64,000 nucleotides of DNA from Limonium bicolor (Eukaryota > Streptophyta > Magnoliopsida > Caryophyllales > Plumbaginaceae): assembly GCA_023374045.1 (NCBI GenBank), contig CM041776.1:281417999-281481998 (forward strand), read 5' to 3'. Position 1 is the first letter of the stretch; the number at the start of each line of letters is the position of its first letter. Both the position numbers and the translations under genes were made by a program. The notes under the pieces were generated by a model. That model had not been told where the DNA came from. It worked only from the letters and a program-made list of their open reading frames with translations, and ran no database searches. Positions 43,832 through 55,121 of this stretch are shown one piece after another.

Positions 43832-45980
43832 TGTCACACGTCAAAATCGACCCTGTGACCGGCTCAACTTACGCCCAAGTCGATCAGCCGCTTCCCCTTG
43901 ATCGCGCCCGCACCACACCGCACGCCACCAACACTTACTCCCAGAAGAGACAGAGGAACAGAGAGGATCATAAACACAGTACCGCCCTCAGCTTGACGAA
44001 CCCTTAGCCAAGTACTCCCTTAACCACCCAACTCCGAGGGTAGGTGTTGGAGCTGGACAACTTGTGCTAATCCGGTTCAGGTTGGTTCCTTTGGTGTTCA
44101 AACGCTGCGCCAAGACTCCAAGGAGCAAGGAGGGGAATAGGAACACTCTATTCACTCCAAGGTCTTGCTAGCGTAGAACAACGTCTTTGTGGACTAAGGT
44201 TATTTCACTCAGGGAACTGGAGATCAAGAACCCCGGGTTCTATCTTTCCCTCAGATGTGCAGAGCTTTGTATTGGGAGCAACTCTTGGAACAAGGGAATT
44301 ACAACGCTTGGTGAGAGACTAGATCTTGGTGAAGGTGATGATCCAAACCAATGCGCCTAGCACTCCTTTATATAGGGAGATGCCTTCACCCAAGCTTGTA
44401 ACTTCCCTTAATAAGTGCAGCAGTTACATAAGGAATAAGGACTACAAAACCGCCCCTTTAATGATGTGTAACACCCATCATTAATTCCTTAAGTTAACCA
44501 GCAAGAGAAGGAGGAATATGGACAGCCCAAAACCGCCCCATAACCTCTCCTTTGAATTCCATTAAACCGCCCACTAATTAAAGGAGATGGAGTTACTCTT
44601 TAACTCCCATTAGTTGAATAAACCAACCTCTTCAATGCGTTTAAATAGGAATGTTTCTCCTTGCTGTTGCGCTACCTTTCCAATTGCTCCAATTAATACA
44701 ACAGCACTAATCACATAAGTTACAAGACAATTAAGGAGACAGCAACAAAGTTAGTATTCCATAACTCATGCGCCCTTAATTAAGAGAGGAGTTACTAGTC
44801 CAACTCTTCAACTCTTGTAATCAAATGAGATAGCTGAATGCACTTAAATCTCTTCCCATTAAATAACCAAAACCGCTCCAGCCATCAAGGAGGGTAGTCC
44901 AAAAGACAAACCAAAGATTACCGCAGAAACACATACGGTAATAACCCCGGTAAAACCCAGTTTTACCCCCTCAACCATACTTGCAACAACCAATCAGCAG
45001 CTCCAATGGACCTCTAATTACCGCCAAGTAATTAGGAAGAAGTCAAGGAAACCCAAAAGACACAGCGCAGTCAAAGGCAAGCTCTCAAACAAGAGACTCG
45101 GGCGTGCCCCGGGCACCCCTATGCCTTGCGCCCACGCAACCAGTGCCCAGCACCCATGCGTGCGCCCCAGCCACTGCCTCAGCTTTGTCACCCGACGCTC
45201 GCGCCCGTTGTCACAGCCAACACCCAGTGCCCGTGTCAAACATCGCCCCTTGCGCATGCAGTCACAGCCAGCACCTAGTGCCCGTGTCTAGCACCGCCTC
45301 GCACACACAGTCACAGCCAGTGCCTGCGCCTGGCGCACCCAGCACCCGTGGCATGCAATACCGCGCTTCGTCGTGACAACTAACTCTTGACACAAGCAAA
45401 CCACCTGGACAAGCTCAAGGCCCATGTCGTACTAGTCATGGCATCACCCACTGACAGCAACACGCCTTAGCTACGCCCCGTGCCACGGCTCCAAGCCACA
45501 ATGACACCTCGGTTGCAGTTGGCTCCTTAGGGACTCGTGCGATTCCACTTCTAGTCCGTAGCTCGTAACACCCAGTGTCACCATTGGTTTTGCCCTGTGA
45601 CTTGCATGACCCGCCTCGATCAACCGTCACCTGTCAAGCCCCAGTCAGAAGACCAGTTCCACCCACTTGTGTTTAAGGTGAGCCTAGCTCACGGCCAAGT
45701 CCCAGACTTGCCTAACCCCGTCAGGTTACCTCTGCGCTTCACAACGTGCCAGGGACTCGAACCCATCACTTGCCTCACGCGTGTCACGGCCAGCTCTCAG
45801 TGACACGGCCCGTACTCAGTGCACGTAGCCCCAAGACACCCTCATGCTCTTCCTGGCAAGCCCATCTTCCAAGCGCCTTGCATAGAGTAACACTTGGTGA
45901 CCGATAATCCCGTGTGTTCATATGGTCGTTGGGAGTTAGGGCTCAAGCGCTAATCACCCCTGGAGTTCAGGACTGTAACA
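43832..45980 (-). repeat. 3' LTR of protease-only Gypsy
   Basis: TGTCACACGTC...GGACTGTAACA, 2149 bp. It matches 49047-51201 with about 1% differences by eye. A GC-rich CpG-dense stretch (45100-45370) contains repeated GTCACAGCCA and GTGCCC phrases. Confidence 0.95.
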
Positions 45981-45997
45981 TCCTCCCCCAACCAAGC
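45981..45997 (-). promoter_or_regulatory. Polypurine tract of protease-only Gypsy
   Basis: The minus strand reads GCTTGGTTGGGGGAGGA directly before the 3' LTR. Confidence 0.85.
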
Positions 45998-47289
45998 TTT
46001 GACGTCCTCGACAAAGCCTCAAGTGGTCTTGGACTCAAGGACTCTAACCCCGAGAATTCCCCAAACAGTCGATTGATGTGGCGCCCTCACGCCCCCTTGT
46101 TGCTCTTGCCTTGCAACCATCAAACAACCAGCTTAACCAACAAATTAAGCACAAAGCGTATCGTCATACCTTTGTCCGAGCCTGGTAAGATCCTGTGGCC
46201 TCAGGTCCACCACGCTTCCCTTGCGCTTCCAACTACTCCCCCAGGGATAGTTAGCACAGTTACGCCACATAGGATGGTCTACGACTCCCGGAGTCCGGCC
46301 ATTCACACCCTAGTAAGCCTCAGAAGAATCACCCATCATGGCAAGGTCACTCACCCTCTGGAACCGCCCTTCCAAAGTTCTCTCGTGACTCGGGTTACTT
46401 CCTCCCTTCAAGACGCTCACCGTCTCTTATGGTCTATGCTTGTGAACCCGGTCCACACAATAGAACACAACATTAGCCAAACAAGAACATAACAATAAGG
46501 GATATCAGATTACCTCGAAGCGTGCCTTAGTGCCCTGCGCCCAGCGCCTCTGCACTCGCCACCGCTCCGTGCACACGATGCCTTGCGCCCAGCGCCTCGC
46601 ACTCGTGCCATCGATCACCCTGTGCACCCGGTGCACCTATCGTCATCAGTGCCATGCGCGCCCAGCACGCCCTCGTATGTCAAGACCTTGTGTGTCTCAA
46701 CCACACAACTCTGTCGATCCCTTGTACGCCTGGCGCACCCAATCGACCCTTGGCTCGCCTCGCATAGCCATGCCTCTTGACACCGCGCACTACGTCCCAA
46801 CACTTGGAACACTCTTCCTGATCCACTCCTAGGGCTTCGCCTCGAATCCATGGCTACCACAGCCCTGATTCCTTCGAACACCCCTCTAACTTCCAACCTC
46901 ACACCCCCGGGATGTAGGACCACCAGGAAATTAGGATCCCAAGCCTGTCCTATGCTCAAGAACACTCCCGTTCCTTCCTCCTGCCCTATCCTTACTCTTA
47001 TTCGTAACCCACCAAACGGCTCCCCCAACTGAGCTTGGGCCACGACCATTTCCCCCTTCAAGAGTCCAACCCTCGAAGCCAATATTCCCTTTTGCTCCCA
47101 TGTCACCCCATCACAACTAGGCACCCCCTGCCCTCACTCACGCATCGAGTGGAAGTTGTAAATACATGCGAAGTATAATAGAAAGGAAATATTATTCATC
47201 CACTGAGGGGAAACGAATTACAATGATTGTCCAACAATCTAGCTAAGAGTAACTCCCTGGATAAGGACAACCTCCTAAGCCAACCACAC
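45998..47289. other. 3' internal part of protease-only Gypsy, no clear gene
   Basis: GC-rich DNA with repeated CTTGCGCCCAGCGCCTC phrases at 46520-46690. ORFs of up to 169 codons on the minus strand (46615-47124) carry no recognised domain. In autonomous relatives this is where pol would lie. Confidence 0.5.
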
Positions 47290-48519
47290 TTAGAGAGTCG
47301 GGTAATCATAGTCGAAGATGCGATTGTAGTCTTCGTTATATGTATACTTCGGAGGAGAAGGTGGCTCAATTTTTACCCGAACCAATGGCGAACTCTCCGT
47401 CACTTGGTCCGAAGCGCCTCCTTCCTGAGCAGGGTTGTAAGGATAGTACGAGGTAGGATCATCTCCTCGCACCCACACTGGCTTGTTGTCTACAATCATC
47501 GTCATTCCGTTGAGGTTCAGATTCACACTAGCCTTGGAGCTGTAGATGAACGGCGCTCCTAGGATCATGGGCATGTTTGTCTTGCTCACCAGCTCAAATT
47601 CCTGGATTGAGCTCCACTCCTCTACCCGAGTGTTGACACGCACAACGCCAAGAACATCCATGCTTTGGCCGTTGCCAACTGTTATCCCACGTCCTCTTGC
47701 TTCAGTGATGGGAAGACCAAGGGTCACGGCCAGATGATGAGCTATGATGTTCATCTCCGCCCCGGTGTCTACTAAGGCTAGAAACCTTGCCCTCTCTTCC
47801 ACTACCACTTTGACAAAGAGCAGCTTGCTATTGGGAGCATACGGAGCGAAATCGATATGCGTGCTCAGAAAACGGTTATCAGTTACCTTTTCTGCCACGT
47901 GCTCTGCATCCCTTCCAGCCAAGCCTCTGCTACACTCCGCTAGATCTCTGCTTGAATCACCATTCGCCTCAGGAACTGGGTCTTCGCCCGATGACGCCTC
48001 ACCAAGGTCAAGGTCCACCTCACCTCTGAGCATGGCCTCCTTGATTTCCTTGAATATCTGCATCGCCTCACGAGCCAGTGCCAGCATCTTGCCAAACTCT
48101 GAAGATGGTCCAACCATTCTTCTTGGCCTCGTGTTCCGCTTAACTGTTGCTCCGCTCTGAGAAACCATATCAAGTTCACCCTTAGGCTTCTGGTCTCCCT
48201 CTAGGGTCCGCTTCCTCTTAGCGCAAGGACTCCTAGGCATCACCATCACGCCTCTCCTCTGCGGGTCGAACCTCCAACTCGGGACACACCTCAAAGCCGA
48301 CCTCCTGGAAGAGCCCTGGGAATCGCTTGGCAGCCCTTGATCACCGCCCGTTAAGCCAGCACCAGAAGGAGTCACGCCCGACTTCTCTGTTGTCCTGGCA
48401 GCGCGTCGCTCTATCACGTCACTGATGCTGCGCCCGGCGCTAGCCTTCGTGCTGCGGTACTCAGCGCGCCACCTCTTGATGTCACCCCTTGGCACATCTC
48501 TGTAGCGTGCTCCGCGCAC
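47290..48519 (-). CDS. Retropepsin-like aspartic protease protein
   Basis: An open frame of 409 codons. A stop at about 48531 precedes it, and the same frame is open again upstream to 48732, so one in-frame stop may interrupt a longer protein. The first in-frame ATG is near residue 91 (MVMPRSPCAKRKR). The basic N-terminal half looks disordered. A short helix-prone part (FGKMLALAREAMQIFKEIKE) follows at about residues 143-162. The protease domain covers about residues 225-350: the active site FLALVDTGAEMNIIAHHLAV (DTG motif), then VGNGQSMDVLG and the second conserved glycine block MPMILGAPFI. The C-terminus is acidic and Tyr-rich. This matches single-domain retroviral-type proteases that act as dimers in Gag-Pol processing. 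Gag, RT and integrase are missing from the element. It could be processing-competent, but the true start is uncertain. Confidence 0.75.
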   Translation of the reverse strand: MRGARYRDVPRGDIKRWRAEYRSTKASAGRSISDVIERRAARTTEKSGVTPSGAGLTGGDQGLPSDSQGSSRRSALRCVPSWRFDPQRRGVMVMPRSPCAKRKRTLEGDQKPKGELDMVSQSGATVKRNTRPRRMVGPSSEFGKMLALAREAMQIFKEIKEAMLRGEVDLDLGEASSGEDPVPEANGDSSRDLAECSRGLAGRDAEHVAEKVTDNRFLSTHIDFAPYAPNSKLLFVKVVVEERARFLALVDTGAEMNIIAHHLAVTLGLPITEARGRGITVGNGQSMDVLGVVRVNTRVEEWSSIQEFELVSKTNMPMILGAPFIYSSKASVNLNLNGMTMIVDNKPVWVRGDDPTSYYPYNPAQEGGASDQVTESSPLVRVKIEPPSPPKYTYNEDYNRIFDYDYPTL

Positions 48520-48965
48520 CCGCTTGAGCTCTTAACGCCCGCCTGACACTTTTGCTGCTTGAACATTGCGCACCCCGTGCGTTAGGCTTGCAGATCGTGG
48601 CTGGACCTGCACACCTCCTTGGCATGCTCCGCCCTTGGCTACTCCCGCTGAGACCGTGGGTTTCATCACGACCACACCTTCCTCCTTCCATCCCTTCGAG
48701 AAGAGCCCGGCTCTTGCGAATGTGGCCACCAACTACTTCACCTCCTTGAATGCCGTCAAAGAAGGAAGTCGAAGTAGAAGACACAAGAACTCCTGCCTGC
48801 ATGCGCCTCCTCCTTTCCTCTTCCACCCGTTTCATCCAACGAAGAGTCCTTAGATGACCCCCGCATGAACTTGCTGGTCTCATGATGAAGATTGGTGTTG
48901 CTGAAGAGAAAGAAAGGTTCCGCCTTTGGAAGGATCTTGGTTTGGTGGTGAAGAAGGAGTGTCAA
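48520..48965 (-). pseudogene. Broken 5' coding part upstream of the retropepsin ORF
   Basis: Overlapping short frames (48965-48756, 48883-48482, 48732-48532) lie between PBS and the protease ORF. They include MRGSSKDSSLDETGG and an Arg/Glu-rich segment. They may be frameshifted remains of an N-terminal Gag-like region. No domain is recognised. Confidence 0.4.
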
Positions 48966-49030
48966 ATTCGTCCAAGTACCTCTTTACATCTCGTAGTTGG
49001 TGCGTTTGATGTGCTCGAAATGTGAACGGA

Positions 49031-49042
49031 GCTCTGATACCA
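49031..49042 (-). promoter_or_regulatory. PBS, initiator tRNA-Met type
   Basis: The minus strand reads TGGTATCAGAGC, 4 bp inside the 5' LTR. Confidence 0.92.
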
Positions 49043-49046
49043 CACT

Positions 49047-51201
49047 TGTCACACGTCAAAATCGACCCTGTGACCGGCTCAACTTACGCCCAAGTCGATC
49101 AGCCGCTTCCCCTTGATCGCGCCCGCACCACACCGCACGCCACCAACACTTACTCCTAGAAGAGACAGAGGAACAGAGAGGATCATAAACACAGTACCGC
49201 CCTCAGCTTGACGAACCCTTAGCCAAGTACTCCCTTAACCACCCAACTCCGAGGGTAGGTGTTGGAGCTGGACAACTTGTGCTAATCTGGTTCAGGTTGG
49301 TTCCTTTGGTGTTCAAACGCTGCGCCAAGACTCCAAGGAGCAAGGAGGGGAATAGGAACACTCTATTCACTCCAAGGTCTTGCTAGCGTAGAACAACGTC
49401 TTTGTGGACTAAGGTTATTTCACTCAGGGAACTGGAGATCAAGAACCCCGGGTTCTATCTTTCCCTCAGATGTGCAGAGCTTTGTATTGTGGAGCAACTC
49501 TTGGAACAAGGGAATTACAACGCTTGGTGAGAGACTAGATCTTGGTGAAGGTGATGATCCAAACCAATGCGCCTAGCACTCCTTTATATAGGGAGATGCC
49601 TTCACCCAAGCTTGTAACTTCCCTTAATAAGTGCAGCAGTTACATAAGGAATAAGGACTACAAAACCGCCCCCTTAATGATGTGTAACACCCATCATTAA
49701 TTCCTTAAGTTAACCAGCAAGAGAAGGAGGAATATGGACAGCCCAAAACCGCCCCATAACCTCTCCTTTGAATTCCATTAAACCGCCCACTAATTGAAGG
49801 AGATGAAGTTACTCTTTAACTCCCATCAGTTGAATAAACCAACCTCTTCAATGCGTTTAAATAGGAATGTTTCTCCTTGCTGTTGCGCTACCTTTCCAAT
49901 TGCTCCAATTAATACAACAGCACTAATCACATAAGTTACAAGACAATTAAGGAGACAGCAACAAAGTTAGTATTCCATAACTCATGCGCCCTTAATTAAG
50001 AGAGGAGTTACTAGTCCAACTCTTCAACTCTTGTAATCAAATGAGATAGCTGAATGCACTTAAATCTCTTCCCATTAAATAACCAAAACCGCTCCAGCCA
50101 TCAAGGAGGGTAGTCCAAAAGACAAACCAAAGATTACCGCAGAAACACATACGGTAATAACCCCGGTAAAACCCAGTTTTACCCAAGGCCTCAACCATAC
50201 TTGCAACAACCAATCAGCAGCTCCAATGGACCTCTAATTACCGCCAAGTAATTAGGAAGAAGTCAAGGAAACCCAAAAGACACAGCGCAGTCAAAGGCAA
50301 GCTCTCAAACAAGAGACTCGGGCGTGCCCCGGGCACCCCTATGCCTTGCGCCCACGCAACCAGTGCCCAGCACCCATGCGTGCGCCCCAGCCACTGCCTC
50401 AGCTTTGTCACCCGACGCTCGCGCCCGTTGTCACAGCCAACACCCAGTGCCCGTGTCAAACGTCGCCCCTTGCGCATGCAGTCACAGCCAGCACCTAGTG
50501 CCCGTGTCTAGCACCGCCTTGCGCACACAGTCACAGCCAGTGCCCGCGCCTGGCGCAGCCAGCACCCGTGTCATGCAATACCGCGCTTCGTCGTGACAAC
50601 TAACTCCTGGCACAAGCAAACCACCTGGACAAGCTCAAGGCCCATGTCGTACTAGTTATGGCATCACCCACTGACAACAACACGCCTTAGCTACGCCCCG
50701 TGCCACGGCTCCAAGCCACAATGACACCTCGGTTGCAGTTGGCTCCTCAGGGACTCGTGCGATTCCACTTCTAGTCCGTAGCTCGTAACACCCAGTGTCA
50801 CCATTGGTTTTGCCCTGTGACTTGCATGACCCGCCTCGATCAACCGTCACCTGTCAAGCCCCAGTCAGAAGACCAGTTCCACCCACTTGTGTTTAAGGTG
50901 AGCCTAGCTCACGGCCAAGTCCCAGACTTGCCTAACCCCGTCAGGTTACCTCTGCGCTTCGACAACGTGCCAGGGACTCGAACCCATCACTTGCCTCACG
51001 CGTGTCACGGCCAGCTCTCAGTGACACGGCCCGTACTCAGTGCACGTAGCCCCAAGACACCCTCATGCTCTTCCTGGCAAGCCCAGCTTCCAAGCGCCTT
51101 GCATAGAGTAACACTTGGTGACCGATAATCCCGTGTGTTCATATGGTCGTTGGGAGTTAGGGCTCAAGCGCTAATCACCCCTGGAGTTCAGGACTGTAAC
51201 A
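49047..51201 (-). repeat. 5' LTR of protease-only Gypsy
   Basis: TGTCACACGTC...GGACTGTAACA, 2155 bp, the partner of 43832-45980. Confidence 0.95.
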
Positions 51202-51311
51202 GCAGGTTAGTCTCTGCCTGGCCTGTCCCCAGGCAGCCTACACGGCTGTGTCCCGGCTGGGCACCTAAGTGCCCGAGGGCCTCAAAGGCTATATTTTACC
51301 CATGAATGGGG

Positions 51312-51979
51312 ATGTCGGGACACTTGGACTCCTTGGCGGTGTTGAGCCCATGGGGCCACACCGGCGGCTAGGTGAACTAGTCGTGGGTCACCCCGGGCTG
51401 CCTGAAGAGCACCCGGCTAGGCACGTGAGTGCCTAGAACATGCCTATTGGCATGTCCCACTATCTCTAGCTCGGGTAGTGGGCTCCAACGGCTGTGGGGC
51501 CTTGCCCCACCTGCCGATGTCCCTAATGTTAAGTTGTGCCAGCGTGCGCTTGTCGTATGACTGGTTCCGCACATGGGCAAGTGCGGGAGTGCGAGGGGCG
51601 ACACACTAAGTTGGGACTTGTGTCCGGCATGGCCGAGATGGTCCGGGTGGTGGTGAGTGCACAGCGTTGCCCATGCTAGTGCGTCCCTACTGAAGGTGCT
51701 TGGCACTGGGGTTGCTCCACTAGGGAAGGTGATCATTTAGTGGAGTGCCCCGCACATCCATGCCTTTGGGCAAAGGGGTGTGAGGATGAGGGAACTCACC
51801 GTGGGGCGGTTCAAAACCACCCTTAGTCATGCTTCTGGCACAAGGGTTGGTTCGGTTAGGCTGGTCGGGCCTTGGCCCGACGCCGATCATGAGTGTTGCT
51901 TGTTTGGTTGCCTAGATGTTGTCCCTTGTCGATTGATGTGTGTGCTTGTGTGCTAAATGCGAGATATGCATACCGCTGG
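51312..51979. repeat. 668-bp tandem-type duplication, left copy
   Basis: Runs from ATGTCGGGACACTTGGACTC to ATATGCATACCGCTGG. The same block recurs at 52383-53050 with about 97% identity by eye. Confidence 0.9.
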
Positions 51980-52382
51980 GCCAGCCCCTTTTTCTATTTT
52001 TATTTTTTTAGAATTTCATTTCTAAAAAAAGTTTTTATTTGATTACAATTATTTTTAGAATTCAACTATTTCTAAATATAGATAATATAATTATGTTAAT
52101 TCTGGGGCACCCCGTGCCTGATGCTGCAGGAGGTCGGTGCCTGGGAACAGCTGCAGGCACCCAGTGTCCATCTGGGCACTGCCGCGGGAACCCTGGGCAC
52201 TGCCGCAGGCACCGTGATGCAGCCGATATGAAGTTGGCTCAAAACGTGTGGGATCTTGACAACTTTGCTGAGCACCTAAGAAGGCTAAATGTTACCCTTG
52301 ATTAATAAGAGATGCTGGCAAAGTTTCATGGCAATTGGAGCTTGTATTTGATTTTAGTGAATTTTTGAAGTGTCCCATGACT
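51980..52382. other. Spacer between the 668-bp copies
   Basis: An AT-rich part (51985-52100), then GC-rich GGGCACTGCCGC phrases (52110-52215), then the 167-bp segment shared with 43594-43760. No gene. Confidence 0.6.
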
Positions 52383-53050
52383 ATGTCGGGACACTTGGAC
52401 TCCTTGGCGGTGTTGAGCCCATGGGGCCACACCGGCGGCTAGGTGAACTAGTCGTGGGTCACCCCGGGCTGCTTGGAGAGCACCCGGCTAGGCACGTGAG
52501 TGCCTAGAACATGCCTATTGGCATGTCCCACTATCTCTAGCTCGGGTAGTGGGCTCCAACGGATGTGGGGCCTTGCCCCACCTGCCGGTGTCTCTAATGT
52601 TAAGTTGTGTCAGCGTGCGCTTGTCGTATGACTGGTTCCGCACATGGGCAAGTGCGGGAGTGCGAGGGGCGACGCACTAAGTTGGGACTTGTGTCCGGCA
52701 TGGTCGAGATGGTCCGGGTGGTGGTGAGTGCACAGCGTTGCCCACGCTAGTGCGTCCCTACTGAAGGTGCTTGGCACTGGGGTTGCTCCACTAGGGAAGA
52801 TGTTCATTCAGTGGAGTGCCCCGCACATCCATGCCTTTGGGCAAAGGGGTGTGAGGATGAGGAAACTCACCGTGGGGCGGTTCAAGAACACCCTTAGTCA
52901 TGCTTGTGGCACAAGGGTTGGTTCGGTTAGGCTGGTCGGGCCTTGGCCCGACGCCGATCATGAGTGTTGCTTGTTTGGTTGCCTAGATGTTGTCCCTTGT
53001 CGATTGATGTGTGTGCTTGCGTGCTAAATGTGAGATATGCATACCGCTGG
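52383..53050. repeat. 668-bp tandem-type duplication, right copy
   Basis: Partner of 51312-51979, offset 1071 bp. ORFs on both strands here are shadows of repeat DNA. Confidence 0.9.
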
Positions 53051-53054
53051 ACCT

Positions 53055-54260
53055 GGCTTCCAAGCGAAAAATTTTATTTTGGAAAAATACTCATGACAAA
53101 AGTGGTATCATTCGGGCACCAAGCAAACACACATGCGCACAGAAACATTGAACACATGTGTTAAGGCAAACAAGCATTCGCATACTAACAACGACAAGCA
53201 CATAGCTTGACATGCCCTAAGGAAATTTACCCCAGGGCTCCAGCGATGCTGCGCTTTGCCAGCATGCCGGAATGCGCCACTCATAACCACAAGGATGAGA
53301 GTGGACTTATACCACCCTTAACAAGGATGAGAGTGGACTTATACCACCCTTATCAGATAAGTTCTCCGGCCATCCCGAATCCCTTAACTCCGAACGTCTA
53401 GGTCAAAGGGGTTCCGCGCACCACTTGCAGCTCCTTCCCAAGTGCGCGGCCCAAGTGCAAGTAACGCCAGTGCTCGGGCAACCACAAGGTTAACCCACAC
53501 AGACAGTGCAAGCACCGATGACCGAAGGGTGAGGGCATCGGGCGAATACCAACACACTTATCTCCACCCTAATCCAACTCATCCCGGTGTGAGCCACAAA
53601 GGCTCTAACGATGTGCCGCCCGCACATCGGGGTAAGAATAACCAGGGACATAGTGAGTTGATGCCGCCAGCTCTCGGCATCGGGGTAATAGAAGCTCGCA
53701 CCGTAGTTCCAAAGCTCTATCCCCAAGGGGCCCCTCAGCTACCTGCATACCTGCAAGTTAGCATAAAGGGCGTAGAACAGAGAGAGATCGAGTCATCGCA
53801 ACGCGGGAACGAAAGGGCTACTTCTTTTATTAATTGAGATACAAGGCCCGGAGGCTTACATTACATCGTTGAATACAGATACATTCTGGTGTCAAGCTGC
53901 TTGCCTTTGTCCTTACAAAATTTGGACGTAACAAACCTCCCCCACCTAAGCCTTTGTCGTCCCGGCAAAGGTTCTAACTATATTTTTTTTTTGTATCTCA
54001 TCTTGGATACCACTTTTGGGCAGAAAGGGAGAATCAAAAGAGGATGCGACTTGGGTACGGCAAGAAACTTTTTGACAAACCTCCCCCACCGCATCTAAAG
54101 CAATTGCTGCCCGATTTGGGTTTTGGGGACTTTTCCTTTGCTTCCGGGCTTGCATGAGATTGGGCATCATCCCGGTCATGAGGAAGGGCAAGTCCGAAAT
54201 CCCTTTCTGGCCTTCCCCGCTTCCCGCCTTTTCCCTTTTGGAAAGTTCACTACAATTCAC
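53055..54260 (-). mobile_element. Partial Gypsy: LTR end plus PPT-side internal fragment
   Basis: An LTR-like stretch ends GGACGTAACA at 53933 and is followed by AACCTCCCCCACCTAAGC, on the minus strand a PPT like that of the element at 43832. The PPT-side sequence (TTTGTCGTCCCGGCAAAG) is homologous to 45991-46017. The low-coordinate LTR boundary (about 53055, TGGCTTCC) is uncertain. A 31-bp GATGAGAGTGGACTTATACC unit is duplicated at 53294-53352. The internal part ends near 54260 in AT-rich DNA. Confidence 0.6.
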
Positions 54261-54897
54261 AAAAAAATCAAAATATTATAAAAATATAAGTAACTAAAAG
54301 AACATATTTAAAATATTATAAAAAACTTTAAATATAAATATAAAATATATTAAAATATCATAAAACATTGAAAAAAGTAAATATTTCTTAAATATTTTTT
54401 GAAATTATTTAGTACCATAAAAAAGAATATATTGAGTTTTAAACACATAATTTGTACTAATTTTTCTATAAATTTAGATCAATATAGCACTATAAATTAT
54501 ACCAATTAGTTACCATAATTTTTACCATATAATTAAAATTTTTTTCTATCAATTTAATTAATTTTTACCAATTAATTACCATATTTTATACCAATTAATT
54601 ACCATAATTTTTGTCATACATTTTTAAATTATATATTCAAAATAAATAATTTTAATTATTTTTAAATATTTGGAAAAACAATATTTATATTCTATTTTAC
54701 TCATGAATTTATGATATAATATAATTTATTTCAAATAAATAATTTAAAAAGACAGACAAAAATAATTTGAAAATATATGGTATAAATTATCATAATTAAT
54801 TAGGATTAGTTATGGTGATCGGTAGAAAAATTGGTTGTGCCCCCTGCAAAATTTTCTAAATAGGGTCGCTTAAATAAAAGAAAGGGAAAATTCACGA
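54261..54897. other. AT-rich spacer
   Basis: About 640 bp, very AT-rich, with repeated ACCAATTAATTACCATA phrases (54500-54610). No ORF of note. Confidence 0.6.
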
Positions 54898-55121
54898 GAT
54901 ATCCCTGTTTTCTTTCGTAATTCACAATATACCCCTGTGATTTTAGTAATTTAACTTTAAACATGCTTAAATGTTGTCCAAAATTGATGAAATTTTACAT
55001 GGACGATGCTAAAGTGTTATATTTTGGTCCAATATCAAATTTGAAGTTTTTTAAGCTCACATGTGACCTGTGAGACCCACAGAGGTATATTGTGAATTAC
55101 GAAAGAAAATAGGGGTATATC
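54898..55121. mobile_element. Small MITE with ~45-bp inverted ends
   Basis: The left arm GATATCCCTGTTTTCTTTCG (54898) continues through TAATTCACAATATACCC. It is the inverted counterpart of GTATATTGTGAATTACGAAA and AATAGGGGTATATC (ending 55121). The superfamily is undetermined. A possible AAAAGAAA duplication flanks it at a small offset. Confidence 0.8.

Larger units (their letters stand above)
43832..51201 (-). mobile_element. Non-autonomous Gypsy element encoding only a retropepsin
   Basis: The TSD GCAGG (43827-43831 and 51202-51206), two 2.15-kb LTRs, an iMet PBS and a PPT are all present. The 3.07-kb internal domain has a single long ORF with an aspartic protease domain. RT, integrase and RNase H are absent, and no Gag domain is recognised. 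The PBS type and the PPT-adjacent sequence (CTCCCCCAACCAAGCTTTG on plus) suggest derivation from a chromovirus, and the same PPT-side sequence occurs at 53934. Confidence 0.9.

Noticed and set aside
43358..47124. Many ORFs of 60-170 codons in GC-rich LTR and internal DNA of the Gypsy element
   Set aside because: They overlap on both strands, have Ala/Arg/Pro-rich composition from CpG-rich repeats, recur identically in both LTRs and carry no domain.
53106..53120. TGGTATCATTCGGGC as a PBS on the plus strand
   Set aside because: Only TGGTATCA matches the iMet PBS and no LTR end lies directly before it. The neighbouring LTR/PPT evidence points to the minus strand.
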